DNA from: Oreohelix idahoensis
Lineage: Eukaryota; Mollusca; Gastropoda; Stylommatophora; Oreohelicidae
Direction: 5' to 3'
Length of the DNA: 64,000 bases
Assembly: GCA_024509875.1 (NCBI GenBank)
Contig: JAMPIV010008519.1
Span: 1-64,000, forward strand
Shown one piece after another: positions 1 to 15,400 of the stretch. Every line of letters begins with the position of its first letter. Position 1 is the stretch's first letter. Under the pieces are notes generated by a model that was not told the origin of the DNA, ran no database searches, and worked only from the letters and a program-made list of their open reading frames with translations. The position numbers were made by a program, and so were the translations under genes.

Positions 1-1380
1 GCCGGAGAGAGGTGAAGACTTCGTAAATCTTACCTTGCAGGCGGTAGATGTTTAAATGACCAATTTTAAGCAATGGTAGTTTAAGCCATGAATTAGTGAT
101 AATGCCTGTATGTTGATTAGAGTTTTTGCACTCGGACATGATAATAGTCAGTAGGAAAGAGAGAATGAGGGGAGAGGAATGAGAGATGTGGGCACTAAGA
201 CGGATAGCAGTAAGAAGCAATAAAATTAGAACACAAGGGTTAATGCAAAATTGTAAGCAAATTATTAAAAATGTACACTGCAATAGATTTCTCTAAAGTC
301 CGTGGACACGGTTTACCTTATCTTGATATTTTGTACGGTTTTTGTCATCAATTACAGCCTGTTCCGAACACAAAGGAATATTTCAACCACAGTTAAGGCA
401 GAAAATGAATCTTCTTATAACAGGTTGTGGCCGTTGACTGACTTGTCTATTGTTTTATACTTCTACTTTGTGTTGATCGTATGTTAGGTTTCGTATCACA
501 GCCTGATCAGTAGACTGCTTGTATTAGTTGGTAAGTAATCTTCACATCTTCGTTCTGAACAACAGTTGATAAATGAACTATGATGACAGCAGGCTTCATA
601 ACTCAACAGGTAGACTTTATTTACATAGAAACATGTATATTTATGCAAGGTGCTGGCTCTTGACAGACTTCAATAACATGCCCAGCCTTCCTCATGTGGC
701 TGGCGACTTGTATCACGAAATTCAGTATATAACATTCTGCCTCACTCTCTATCGTTCTCTCTGTATAAACTGCCTCTAGTGGCTATTAGGTTCACATTTT
801 GAGAACCACTGTTGTTGTTGCTATACTGTCAATATCTCCCTTTTTGAAACTGTTTATCACAGTCTTCAGTTATAGTCAACTGCAGCTATCTTGGCATATC
901 ACTGTTAAGAGATATCGCCAGGCATGTGCGTTTACCAAGCTCATTCTGCTTACTCGACTGTATGCCTATCTACTGTACCTCACTACAACTAAAAAGGTTC
1001 ATAACTTTCAACGTAACTGGTCTTACGAAAACAACACAGTCCTTCCTTAAGAAATATATACTGACATGTTGTGATCTCATAAACATATAACACTGTCATT
1101 CGACCAGAGTGGCATGGAGAGGGAAATTCGTGATGATATTGTAACTTCTGCAAACCGCAGGTCAACCCAGATACCTTGGGCTATATCATACGATGCGCAA
1201 ACTCTCTGCGGACAAATGCTCACTCCGTCAAAAAAAAAAAAAAAAAAAAAGAACCTACTGATTTTATCTAAAATCTCGATTTACTTCTACAACTATTTTC
1301 GAACCATCCAGAACAGATACAAACTATGTCACGTAAACAAGGGATGTAAGACTCATCTTAACCCTCATCTATATTTCTAT
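1..1380. other. No gene recognised; A-rich tract
   Basis: No coding exon, RNA gene or known repeat is recognised. Short open frames here have no recognisable domain and biased, AT-driven composition. A run of about 21 A at 1230-1250 follows roughly 140 bases of mixed sequence and could be the tail of an old retroposon, but no target-site duplication was found to support this. Confidence 0.5.
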
Positions 1381-1855
1381 CATGGCTTCTCACAAATTAA
1401 AACTGAGAATTATAAAGTGTTATATATATTCTGTTTTACTGTATGGTGTAGAAACATGGGCGATGAATAAGTAATTGGAAGAAAGAACTGAGGCTCTTGA
1501 AATGTGGTTATGTAGAAGAATGGGGCGTATCTCTTGGAAAGAGAAGAAAACAAATAAGGAGGTCCTAGAAAATCTAGGTATGAAAAGAGAACTAATGAGG
1601 GAGATCAAAGTTCGGCAGCTAAAATACTTTGGCCACATAAAAAGGCATAACACCTTGCAGAAGACCATAATAGAAGGGACAGCTGAAGGCAAACGTGCAA
1701 GGGGAAGAAAGCGCTATAAGTGGGAAGATAACATCAAGAGATGGGCCGGAAAGAGTCTATCAGAGTGCACCACCAAGACAAGAGACAGAAGACCTCGGAG
1801 ACCCATTACAGCCAACCTTCGTTGTGGAGATGGCAGTTGATGATGATGATATTTC
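1381..1855 (+). pseudogene. LINE-A 3' fragment (RTE-like, C-terminal domain)
   Basis: This is the 3' end of an APE-type LINE. Reading on the plus strand, the region after the reverse transcriptase is recognisable by the motif VLLYGVETW near 1420-1450, then MGRISWKEK, a tract around YFGHIKR (about 1630), and the terminal GKRARGRKRYKW block. Such blocks are typical of the extreme C-terminus of RTE-like retrotransposons. A stop codon (TAA near 1471) lies inside the reading frame, so the copy is dead. The endonuclease and polymerase are missing through 5' truncation. The 3' end runs into TGATGATGATG, a short trinucleotide tail of the kind used by RTE-like LINEs instead of poly(A). The second copy of this family lies at 39340-40680. 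Confidence 0.8.
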
Positions 1856-4286
<2,431 letters not shown>

Positions 4287-4300
4287 ATATATATATATAT

Positions 4301-4867
4301 TGACACAACAAGAGAAATCCATACTAGAATTGCTTTGGCAGCTAGCGCCTTCAATAGATTATCTAACATTTGGAAATTACGATCATTGAATATACATACC
4401 AAGCTTCGTCTGTTTAATTCAAATGTTCTCTCAGTGTTAACATACGGCTGTGAGAGTTGGAAAATAACAAAATCATTGGAGAACAAGCTGAATACATTCG
4501 AGAACAAATGTCTTAGAAAACTCATGAACATCAGTTGGAAAGAATTCAAGACTAATCGACAAATAAGAGAAGACTCTAGGCAGAAATATGTCTCCGACTA
4601 TATAAGGAAAAGACGATGGTCATATATCGGTCATGTCCTACGAATGCAAAACAACAGAATACCACTACAGGCGCTCACTTGGGTTCCTGAGGGTAAGCGG
4701 AAAAAAGGAAGACCAAAAGAAACACTCAGAAGAACAATAATAAGAGAAGGAAGAACGTTGGGCCTAAATAATGTGCAAGAGCTAAGAGGAGTGGCGTCAC
4801 AACGAACAACCTGGAGAGCACTGGTTTCTGCCTTATGCGCCGTGTTTGGCGCTTAAAGAATTTATAT

Positions 4868-4871
<4 letters not shown>
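4301..4871 (+). pseudogene. 5'-truncated copy of the RTE-like LINE (left arm of inverted repeat)
   Basis: This plus-strand segment encodes the C-terminal 170 or so residues of the same LINE that lies on the minus strand at 5285-8217. The two translations differ at one residue (L versus I before SVLTYGCESW), so the copies are close to identical. The copy starts abruptly at TGACACAACAAG directly after a short (AT)7 run at 4287-4300, and ends at TTTGGCGCTTAAAGAATTTA followed by ATTATTATA and then the long TA array. The reading frame is open to its natural stop after FGA but has no start, endonuclease or catalytic RT, so it is a dead-on-arrival truncated insertion. Together with 5290-5865 it forms an inverted repeat whose arms are about 570 bp. 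Confidence 0.93.
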
Positions 4872-5288
<417 letters not shown>

Positions 5289-5300
5289 ATAATAAATTCT

Positions 5301-5992
5301 TTAAGCGCCAAACACGGCGCATAAGGCAGAAACCAGTGCTCTCCAGGTTGTTCGTTGTGACGCCACTCCTCTTAGCTCTTGCACATTATTTAGGCCCAAC
5401 GTTCTTCCTTCTCTTATTATTGTTCTTCTGAGTGTTTCTTTTGGTCTTCCTTTTTTCCGCTTACCCTCAGGAACCCAAGTGAGCGCCTGTAGTGGTATTC
5501 TGTTGTTTTGCATTCGTAGGACATGACCGATATATGACCATCGTCTTTTCCTTATATAGTCGGAGACATATTTCTGCCTAGAGTCTTCTCTTATTTGTCG
5601 ATTAGTCTTGAATTCTTTCCAACTGATGTTCATGAGTTTTCTAAGACATTTGTTCTCGAATGTATTCAGCTTGTTCTCCAATGATTTTGTTATTTTCCAA
5701 CTCTCACAGCCGTATGTTAACACTGAGATAACATTTGAATTAAACAGACGAAGCTTGGTATGTATATTCAATGATCGTAATTTCCAAATGTTAGATAATC
5801 TATTGAAGGCGCTAGCTGCCAAAGCAATTCTAGTATGGATTTCTCTTGTTGTGTCACCATCCTGAGTCATTTTACTGCCTAAATAATTGAAACTTTCAAC
5901 TTTCTGTAGTTTTTCCCCGTTCAAGATGATATCAAAGGTCTCGTTAGAAAAGTTCATAGCTTTAGTTTTAGAGGCATTTATTTGGAGACCAA
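5301..5992 (-). pseudogene. LINE C-terminal domain, continuation after the frameshift
   Basis: About 220 residues continuing the LINE polyprotein in a second frame. It begins with the segment around KAMNFSNETFDI, followed by SFNYLGSKMTQDGD, SVLTYGCESWK, and a C-terminal block with RRWSYIGHVLRM and [15 protein letters not shown], then the natural stop after FGA. The GHVLRM and GKRKKGRPK signatures mark the end of many RTE-like ORFs; their exact role is not established. No start codon needs to be sought because this is the back half of the ORF at 5968-8217, separated from it by a single-base indel. Confidence 0.9.
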
Positions 5993-8217
5993 TTTTTAAC
6001 CGAGAGATGACACAAATTATTTATTGCTTCTTGGGATTGTCTTGGTGTTGAACTTAAGAATGCTACATCATCTGCGAAATCCAGGTCCCCCAGGAATTTT
6101 CCATTTGTCCATTTTATACCCAATTGTTCATTGTGGGTATAGTTTCTCATAACCCAATCAATAGCTATTCCAAAAAGTAGTGGTGACATAATACAGCCTT
6201 GTTTCACCCCTGTTTCTACTGTAAACCATTCTGTATTCCCTTTATTTGTTCTAACACAACATCTTGCATTGTCATATAGCGCTTTGATTATATTCACATA
6301 TTTTGTTGGAAAACCATAGATTGTAAGTATCTTCCACAATGATGGGCGGTGTAGACTATCAAAGGCTTTTTGAAAATCGACGAAGGTGATAATAAGTGGC
6401 GATTGCCTTTCCACTGATTCTTCTATAATTGTTCTTAGTGTGAATATTTGATCAATACATGATCGTTTCGGCCTGAAACCCGCTTGTTCTTCTCTGATCT
6501 TTTCGTCAGCATGCAATTTAAGTCTTTCTAACATCATGCAACATAATAATTTTCCAGGTACTGATAATAGAGATATACCACGCCAGTTATTACAGTCTGA
6601 TAGATCACCTTTCTTCGGTAACTTTACAATAATACTGTCTTTCCATTGTTGTGGTGGTTGTTCTTCTCTCCATACTTCATTTATAATATCTAAAATTCTC
6701 AAGAGGTTGTTGTCATTAACTGCTTTAATCATTTCCCCTGAAATTTCGTCAACTCCAGCAGCTTTAAAATTTTTTAATCTTTTAACGGCTTGTTTGATCT
6801 CGTCCAGCGTGAATTCATCGCAAGTTATTGGCAAGGTGGTTGTGGATGTTTCATTATTAAAATCAGGTGTTACTGTTGGTGGTGGTCTGTTTAGCACCTC
6901 CATGAAGTGCTCAGCCCATCTCTTCATTTGTTCTTTTTCTGTTGGTATTGAATTCCCTAATTTACCTTTAACAGGTGTTTCCATAGCAGTAGGCTGGTGA
7001 CATAGTTGTTTTGTAATTTGATAAAGGCACCTACTATTACCAGTTCTTGCAGCATTTTCAGCTTCTACGGCCAGTTCATTGATGAAATGTCTTTTATCTC
7101 TTCGAGTTTTTGTCTTCACTTCTTTATTTAACAAGTTATAAGTTAGTTTGCAAGATTCAACTGCATTATGTGTACTTGCTGCTAGTAGTTTAAGTTTTGC
7201 TGTTTTCCTTTCTTGTATTTTATCCCAAGTATCTTCTCTCATCCATTTTTTCTTTTTATGTACTAGGTATCCGGTGGTCGCTACAGCTGCTTCTGTCATT
7301 GCTGTTCTCAGTTGTTCCCATTTAGTATCGATTGTCTTGGTGGTGATATCGTTGTCAATTTTGCCTAAAGCATCGAAATAGTTGTTCATTTTGACATTAT
7401 ATTCCTTCTTTATATCATTTGATTGCAGTCTGTGTACATCTATTCTTCTATTTTTATTCGGTTGGTATAACTTCTTCAGTTTAATTCTCATTTTAGCTAT
7501 GCAGAGGTTATGATCGCTTCCGATCTCTGCACCTCTGTATGCTCTGACGTCTTGAACTGATGAGCGAAATTTAGCGCTTATGCAGAAGTGATCTATCTGG
7601 TTCTTAGTTCTGCCATCAGGTGAATTCCATGTTATCTTGTGGATATTCTTATGTGGAAAGATGGTGTCTGCCACAACGAGGTTTGATATTTCACAAAGTT
7701 CTAGAAGTCTTTCGCCATTTTGATTCAAACAGCCTATGCCATGAGTACCGAGATATCTTTGTACTCCATCGTTGTTGTCACCTACTTTGGCGTTAAAATC
7801 ACCCATGACTGCTATTATGTCATGCTTGGGTATTGTGTTGATGGTACTTAGAAGTGCTTCATAGAAGTCATCTTTTGTGGTATCAAGAGCGTCGTTAGTT
7901 GGTGCATAACATTGTACAATTGAGAGCTTGAAAAATCGTGTCTGAAATCTAGCTAATATTAGCCTCTCATTGATAGGTACCCAGCTGATAAGCGATGCTG
8001 CTGCTTTCTGTGTCATTAGGATGGCTACTCCCTCTGTGTGACGATTATCATTACTACCAGAGTATATAATTTGCTTTTTTTCTTCTGAAATATATTTTAT
8101 GCCCTTCCCCGTCCATCTACACTCGCTGACACCCAATAAGTCCAACTTATAATTATCCATTTCTTTAATTACTTCTTCCAATTTTCCGTCTTGATACATA
8201 GTTCTTACATTCCAGTA
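5968..8217 (-). pseudogene. LINE endonuclease-reverse transcriptase (frameshifted, 5' truncated)
   Basis: This frame carries about 750 residues. The N-terminal third is an APE-like endonuclease, which would nick target DNA: GVSECRW holds the catalytic glutamate, GDFNAKVG the middle motif, and IGSDHNL the terminal aspartate-histidine pair. After a basic linker comes the reverse transcriptase: the finger motif [23 protein letters not shown] with the first catalytic aspartate, [13 protein letters not shown], and [11 protein letters not shown] with the catalytic aspartate pair. The methionine codons at the beginning lie inside the (TA)n array and are accidental; the natural start has been lost. 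The frame breaks after CHLSVK by a +1 slip in an A5 run, and the protein continues in the next entry. It would be cytoplasmic/nuclear RNP machinery for target-primed reverse transcription. Confidence 0.92.
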
Positions 8218-8539
<322 letters not shown>

Positions 8540-8540
8540 A

Positions 8541-9400
8541 CTGATCTCCCAATACAATATGGATATCAGCACGTGTCGCAGTGCAGGATAACACTGGTGG
8601 TTTACACTTATGAATTTCCGAGTCTATATATTTGGCCGAAACCTGAAACAACACAAAGCATGTGGCTAGCCTCTTCCTACGAGTTCCACTAGACTAGTGT
8701 ATGTTTCTTCAGTGTCATCTGATGATGCATGTGAATGAGATGTTCTTGTTACCTTGTCAGTATTACAGATGTCTACTTTGCAAGTACAATCCTAAGTTAC
8801 AAAGTTAAAATGTACATTTATATTACACCAACTACTTTACATAACGATGTGATTTCACAGTCCCTTTTACACCTGCTGCCTTTCCAGTCAGCTCTGAAAA
8901 GTGCAGTGTTGGTCCAACAAATAAAGAATGATCCTTACATATTGTCCTCTAGGATTTATGATAAACATTGAAGGTATCCAGGTTGGTTTTCCAACTTCCA
9001 CCCATCTTCTTCTTATAAATGTTCATCCATGGTATGATTGACCGGGTAGTTACACACTTAATTATTTTGTAAAACCTGAAACAAATTATTGAATTATTTT
9101 GCAAATATATGTACAGTAATTCTACTCACCCTCTGGTCTTCAGAAATACACTAACTCGACTTGATTTGATAAAGGCAGGCTGTCACAGAATACACAATAG
9201 GTAAATGAAGTCGTGACTAGCTATTTCCCTTCGTCCGCTGTGTACAACTGATTTTTTGTGTATGTCCAAATTCAAACTTGCCGCTTGTTTAAATAAGGCT
9301 AACGTGAGCGACTGATAGAGCTCTGACGTCATCCCAATTCTTGCTGAAGGTTTTTCTGGTTTGTCGAGTACATTTTAACAAACTGTGTTTTTCCTCTGCA
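8541..9400 (-). repeat. LTR-like repeat rep-G, copy 1
   Basis: Read on the minus strand, this resembles a retroelement control region. It carries ATTGGGATGACGTCA (an inverted CCAAT box and a CRE-like site, near 9325-9340), then TTATTTAAA (near 9290), about 160 bases of leader, a splice-donor-like GAGGGTGAGT (near 9125-9133), and a splice-acceptor-like GTTGTTTCAG (near 8650). Sequence downstream of the acceptor includes CCAGTGTTATCCTGCA, which recurs in copy 2 near 15075. The repeat is cut by the (TA)n array at 8533. Neither end was defined. Assignment as an LTR is an inference from layout and from similarity in arrangement to the elements at 19610 and 46388. Confidence 0.5.
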
Positions 9401-11139
9401 CATTACTTCGTCATTCTCGTCTTCTACATCAGCTGTCGCTTTCGTTAATACCTCTGTTTATTTAGCTGAAGTGTAGCTTCCTTTGCCTATCAAACTTTCC
9501 CAGATTGGCTCTTCCTTTGCTTTAATACGATTTTTGAAAGTGAACTTTTTATCATTCTACTAACCACTCGACACAGTTACTTGCCAATATCACAGTAACT
9601 GCAGCAAGCATTTTCTTTCTCATTATATCCACATATGCGTATCCTTTTTCTTGAGAAAATGGTAAAGTAGAATCACTTCGTATCCATTCGTTTTCGTACA
9701 CTTTAATTAAAAAACTACACATTCCTTGCATATTTTGTCCACTGCCATTTTTTCAATATAATTATGCAAATAGGCTGCGGCTATCTTGCGTGACAGGTGC
9801 GTTTCTAATTGGCGGCAATTTTTGCTTTTGCAAGAATCAATCCCTAAGGTATTTGATTACATTCTGCCACAAATAAAATATGCTGAAAAGTGCAAACGTC
9901 ATCATTAAACCTACATTCGATATTATATATTTATTTGGAAACATAATCAATCACATTGGGGGATGGGCCTAAAATCAGAACTCATAAAGTATTCGAAAAG
10001 TCTACGATTGTATGAATAGGGACTGAGGTTGATTTTTTAAAGTCATGTGGACGATAGAACAGCAGATGAGCAGCAGAGTACGCTAAGCTTTTCTTGAATG
10101 AGTCAAGCCTAGGCTTGGGCACTTGTAATTTGTTAAAGCGTTGACTAGTGTCTTTCACTGTAGGCCCTATTTGAAAATGGGCAACAGATATGTCAGTGCA
10201 TTATGTGACAGGATTTTGTGAACAAATTTAGCTTCGCTTAGTGAATATATTTTTATTAAAAAATTTGGAGTCTTAATAATACTTACATTGTCTTAATTGT
10301 AAAATTTTAAGAGTAGCAACCTTTATATGTTCCACTGTAATGCATTACATAATGAAATGGAAAAAAAAACAAAAACAAAAAACAACAACAATAACCGAAA
10401 ATACCCCTTTCTTAACCTTCTATTTCTACGATAATCTTAGGATCTTGTCGACCCTCCAGGTCGTACTTAACCAAACTGGTTGATAATCACTGTCTTCGTG
10501 CTCATAATTTTAGGCTTTACACCGTCATTCTTAATGAGACCCTAAGAAGGTCTTAACTACTACGTGTCAGCACTGAGTCATTAATGAAATCCTCTGCAAC
10601 CGAAGCGAGCTAGATTATCCGGATAAAAAGAAAAAAAAAAACGTGAAATGATAGAGGGGCTATCATAACTGATATTGCACTAACGCAAACCCGCAGAAGA
10701 AAGGAAGGAAGAGCAAGAATCAAGAGACACATAACATATATTCTCGACGCCAGATTTTAGAGAGTATAGTTACAGCAAGAGACGAAAACATGCGCAGTGT
10801 AACAAAGAGATGAGTTAAATGAATACATGTGATCACTAACCTAAATTCCAGAAGAAATCTAGAGCCGAGACTGATTGCTTAATATACTTTTTTAGTTAGA
10901 TATTCGCTCAAAACAAACGGTACCGATCTGTTTACAAACCTCTCAAAAATAGTTTATCTTATGTTTAACTCTCCTCAATCGTATCTTTAGTGTCTTTATT
11001 ATATGTGCTTGCATCTTCGTATGTAAAAGTTATTATACTCCGTAATCCAGATAAAACATATCGTTGTAAATTGCTCTTACTTTTTTTGTTTTGAAGCCGA
11101 TTGTAATCGTATGCTTCCGTGTAAACTATACAATAGGTT
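9401..11139. other. No gene recognised
   Basis: AT-rich sequence with A-rich simple stretches near 10360-10400 and 10628. The part near 9401 may continue rep-G upstream. No coding or RNA feature is recognised. Confidence 0.5.
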
Positions 11140-11382
11140 GTTAACCTTACTTCTCAAGTTCTCTATTAACACACTCTGAATTTGTTAACCTTACTTCTCA
11201 AGTTCTCTGTTAACACACTCTGAATTTGTTAACCTTACTTCTCAAGTTCTCTGTTAACACACTCTGAATTTGTTAACCTTACTTCTCAAGTTCTCTATTA
11301 ACACACTCTGAATTTGTTAACCTTACTTCTCAAGTTCTCTGTTAACACACTCTGAATTTGTTAACCTTACTTCTCAAGTTCT
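11140..11382. repeat. 44-bp minisatellite, 5.5 copies
   Basis: Five full units and one partial unit, beginning at 11140, 11184, 11228, 11272, 11316 and 11360. Each unit starts GTTAACCTTACTTCTC and ends ACACTCTGAATTT. Units differ only at one site (CTCTATTAAC versus CTCTGTTAAC), so the expansion is recent or homogenised. Confidence 0.97.
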
Positions 11383-11817
11383 ACGGAATCCCTGGTAACA
11401 GCGCACACTTAACGCTAACTACGACCAGCTCAGGTGTCACGCGTGTCTTTAATGTTGTGTCTTTAATGTTGTCGTATGAAGATGGAATGGCCAGATATGA
11501 TTAGCTTGGTTTTATATAAATCCGCGGATCAAATATTGCTACTAGTCTAGATATTCAGTGGCATATTGTTTTCTCTAAGCCTTAAAGATTTCATAACAGC
11601 TAGGCGGATTTTCTGTCAGTTTATTTATGTATTTATTGTTCTAATTGTGGAGGGAAAAAAGGGGGACGAGTGGGTTGGGGTAGGTGAAAAAAAAGGGGGA
11701 GGGGGGGGTGACGAACGGAGAAAAGACAGGAGATCATAAGAACTAATTATTTTAAACTATTTTTATACGTTATCGTTTTCTATTTATGTCCTTTTTTTCA
11801 ATTTAAGCCGTCACAGT

Positions 11818-11925
11818 TTCGATTATTCACTCTCTGTCTTTTGATTATTCCCTCTGTGTCTTGATTATTCTGTCGCTGTCTTTTGATTATTTTCTCCTTG
11901 TCTTTTGATTATTCTCTTGAACTAA
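11818..11925. repeat. Degenerate GATTATTCTCT-type array, copy 1
   Basis: Imperfect head-to-tail repeats of about 19-22 bases built around CTTTTGATTATTCTCTC. A longer array of the same motif lies at 12745-13030 and a scrap lies near 16265. Confidence 0.8.
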
Positions 11926-12047
11926 TATACTGTATGGAGGGTCTGATGATCTAGTTTGTCATTTTAATATACGTTACTTCTTAATTGTAATCAGATACTG
12001 TAAATGTATGCATTGCCATTAAATTAATACTTGAAGTATGTTGAAGA

Positions 12048-12150
12048 ATGTCTGGATAAATATCAATAAAAGATGAGCAAGAGGAAGGGCAAAATGCAAG
12101 ACGGGACTATGCGCCAGATTCTCAACACTTGGAAAATTAAGTTTTTTTCT
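12048..12150 (+). repeat. Duplicated segment, copy 1
   Basis: This block contains GAGCAAGAGGAAGGGCAAAATG and then a conserved CTTGGAAAATTAAGT end. It is repeated with divergence at 12620-12745 (AGAGAGGAAGGGCAGAATG through CTTTGAAAATAAAGT). Both copies are associated with the GATTATTCTCT arrays, suggesting one unit of array plus flank was duplicated. The identity of the unit is unknown. Confidence 0.6.
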
Positions 12151-12184
12151 GATCTGTCTGTCTATCTACCTAGTCTATCTGATT

Positions 12185-12265
12185 CTGCTCTTGAGTTAGG
12201 GAAGGCAAGACAGTGAGGAAGGAAACTGGTTACTCACCTCATAAAGCTGGATCGTGTATGGTGGA
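12185..12265 (+). repeat. rep-M SINE-like fragment
   Basis: The tract CTCTTGAGTTAGGGAAGGCA through GGAAACTGGT matches the reverse complement of the rep-M copies at 34793-34995 and 38825-39022. Only the 3' portion is present. Confidence 0.55.
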
Positions 12266-12619
12266 GGCGTTAACAATTCACTCCTTGTGGCAGTATCTGC
12301 TTGGGACTCAAAGCCGCTCACCTCTAGTAAAATTTTCCGCATACGCTGACAATATAGGAAGTCCCTATCATTCAGCAGCAGGTTTCCAATATTTCACGAG
12401 TTCTTATTATATGCCACCATAATATGATTATTTTTCAAGTCATTGTCTAATTTATTGTATGAATGGTTTGGAGTTTTTTTTTTTGTCTTTTACAATTTTT
12501 TGTTGTTGGTTTCTTTTGCCTTTTTTTTGAATTTTTTTTAAACATACTTAAATTTGATTACAATTGGAAATTATACATGTATGCTATTATTTTACCTTGA
12601 TAATGTTGCGGGCTTAAAT

Positions 12620-12745
12620 AATGCTCAAAATACATGCGCGAATGACAGGATACAATATTCAAGATGACAGAGAGAGAGGAAGGGCAGAATGTTAGACGGA
12701 CCTGCGTGCGCAATTCTTAACTCTTTGAAAATAAAGTCCGTTCGT
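12620..12745 (+). repeat. Duplicated segment, copy 2
   Basis: Second copy of the block described at 12048-12150, directly followed by the larger GATTATTCTCT array. The spacing between copies is about 570 bases. Confidence 0.6.
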
Positions 12746-13030
12746 TCTTGTTGTCTTTTGACCATTCTCTCCCTTTCTTTTGAGTATCCTCTCGCTGTAT
12801 TTTGAGTATAATATTGCCGTCTTATGATTATTCTCTCTTTCTTTCGATTATTATCTCTCCATCTTATAATTATTCTCTTAAAATCTTTTGATTATTCTTT
12901 CACAGTCTTTTGATTATTCTCTCACTATTGTTTGATTATTTTTTCAATGTTTTTTTATTATTCTTTTCCTGTCTTTTGATAATTTCTCGCTGGCTCTTGA
13001 TTATTCTATCTCCGACTTACGATTATTATC
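12745..13030. repeat. Degenerate GATTATTCTCT-type array, copy 2
   Basis: Around 14 imperfect units of about 20 bases (variants of TCTTTTGATTATTCTCTCGC). It abuts the FB-A element that begins at 13034. Confidence 0.85.
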
Positions 13031-13033
13031 ATT

Positions 13034-13352
13034 GTCACGGGTTGCCTCTCCTTGTTCTCCAGTGATCGTCCAACAATTTCCAAATGCTAGAGCATCGATT
13101 GTGGGTCTTCAAAGGTATCTACCTTCGCACAAAAGTACTCTTGGCAGAGATGCAGATAGGAGGACGATGATGCTTCAACATCGAGCGAGTGTTCACAAGA
13201 TATTCAGAAATCAAGAACAATGCTGAATGAGTCTTAGAATGTTAATTTTTTATCTGACCGCAGAATTTTGTGAAGGATTATTCTGTAATTTATTATTAGC
13301 TCGTCCAAGCCCACAACTGATTTAACAATAAAATTCTCCTTATTAGTACTAT
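13034..13352 (+). mobile_element. Foldback element FB-A, single arm
   Basis: Starts with the family terminus GTCACGGGTTGCC and continues with the diagnostic tract GTGGGTCTTCAAAGGTATCT and AAAGTACTCTTGGCAGAG. The family is defined by the two-armed copy at 41412-43430. Only one arm is present here, and it is cut at about 13352 by the 3' end of a LINE-C fragment. No coding capacity. Confidence 0.8.
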
Positions 13353-14230
13353 ATTCATTCATTCATTACCCGTCGCTCCCAAGGAGCATAGGCCTTCAAC
13401 AAACACATACCAAGTCTTCCTGTCACGTGCCATCATCTAAAGTTCTTTCCACCTTCTCCTCATCATTTTCACCTATGTTTCCAGCTCTATTCTCCATGTG
13501 CTTCTTGGTTTATCTCTGCCTCTCTTGCCATGGGGGTTCCAGAACAAGGACTTCCTTGAAATGCTACAAACAGGTTTCCTCAGCGTGCGTCCTATCCATC
13601 GCCATCGTCTTGTTCCTATCTCGTGTTCCACTGGCACTTGTCTGGTTCTTGTCATCGGTTCCACGTTGGTAACCTTGTCATACCATTTTAATCCTTCTAT
13701 TCTTCGCAAGCATCCATTTATGAAAGTCTATAGCTTTTTGGTTGTTGTTTTTGTTGTTCTCCATGTTTCAGAGCCATACAATAGGAATGACTTAACATTT
13801 GAGTTGAAGATTCTTATTTTTGTGTTGGACCCGATTTCTCTTAATCTCCATATATTTCCGAGTGCAATTAAAGCTCCTCTTGGTTTTTGTATTCTTATTT
13901 TTATATCATTGTCTGTCCCTCCAACTTTGTCTATTTTGCTGCCAAGATATGTGTACGATTCTACATCTTGTAGTGGTGTTTCTTCAAGTTCAACCTTGTT
14001 ATCGTTTCCTGCATTTATTCTCATTATTTTTGTTATTTCCCTGTGTATTTTCAGACCCAATTGATGTGGTTTCTCGTCGAATGTTTTCATTTTGTCCTTC
14101 ATCTGATTACGGTTATGGGACAGAAGTGCCAAGTCATCAGCAAAATCTAGATCATCTGTTTAGTCAAATTCCATTAGATTCCATTTCTGTTGTTTGTCGT
14201 CGATGTTTTCATAACCCAGTCTATTGCTAG
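13353..14230 (-). pseudogene. LINE-C fragment (RTE-like, RT motif C to 3' end)
   Basis: Minus-strand remains of another RTE-like LINE. Reading from high to low coordinates, the sequence begins within the RT around AIDWVM, passes the catalytic motif FADDLALLSHN near 14115-14150, then YTYLGSKID, FLLYGSETW, RRWRWIGRTLR and the terminal NPHGKRGRDKPRSTWR block. It ends at a tail of TGAATGAATGAAT (13355-13370 on the given strand). The frame changes between 13709 and 13728, so there is at least one frameshift, and everything upstream of the RT palm is missing by 5' truncation. Other pieces of the family lie at 22365-22434 and 35539-36347. Confidence 0.88.
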
Positions 14231-14758
<528 letters not shown>

Positions 14759-14769
14759 CACACAAAATA

Positions 14770-15400
14770 TTCACAGAATGAATTTGAATTTATACCACAA
14801 ACAAGTTTTTGTGTTATTCTGTTTATCTCACTGACTAATGTTCACAAAAGATTTTTTCATCATGTGATTATTCTTCTGGATACTCGTTGTGTTCAACTGT
14901 TTGTGACTGTTTATCACTTACCTTTTGGGTAAAGTCCTGGAATGATAAGCAACAATGCCTCAACCAGTAAGTGTTGACACACCACTGTAGAATCTTTATT
15001 GAACTGCCAATGCAATATGGAGGCCAACATATAGGAATGGTCCTGAATGTAGTGTTCCTTGTCTCTATGCAGGATAACACTGATGGATCTTACTTCGAGA
15101 TTTTGACTTCTACAATATGAAACCTGAAACAACACAGACCATGTGGATAGCTCCTTCCTAGGGGTTTTCACTAGCATAGTGTTGGTGGGTGTTGTTATCA
15201 TCAGTTATGCATGTTATGTCCTTCAAGATGTTCAAAGTCCAGTCTGATACATGTGAAATCTGATTCTAAAACTGGCAGTCTGATGGTCTTCTTGGCACGA
15301 GTGAATTTTCACAGTGTCTTAAAACGGCAAAAAGGTCAGGTTATATTGTCTGTCCTCCCCCGAATTTGTTTGTTACAATGCTAAGCAGGGCTCCAATCGT
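14770..15400 (-). repeat. LTR-like repeat rep-G, copy 2
   Basis: Minus-strand reading matches copy 1 at 8541 in blocks including TTGTTTCAGGTTTC (acceptor-like, near 15120) and CAGTGTTATCCTGCA (near 15070). It extends further downstream than copy 1 and includes CAATAAAGATTC (near 14990), a possible poly(A) signal, and a donor-like AAAAGGTAAGTGA near 14920. Boundaries were not found. It may be a remnant LTR; no retroviral coding sequence is attached. Confidence 0.5.

Noticed and set aside
6536..7000. Plus-strand 154-codon frame inside the RTE-like LINE
   Set aside because: Antisense shadow of the RT ORF.
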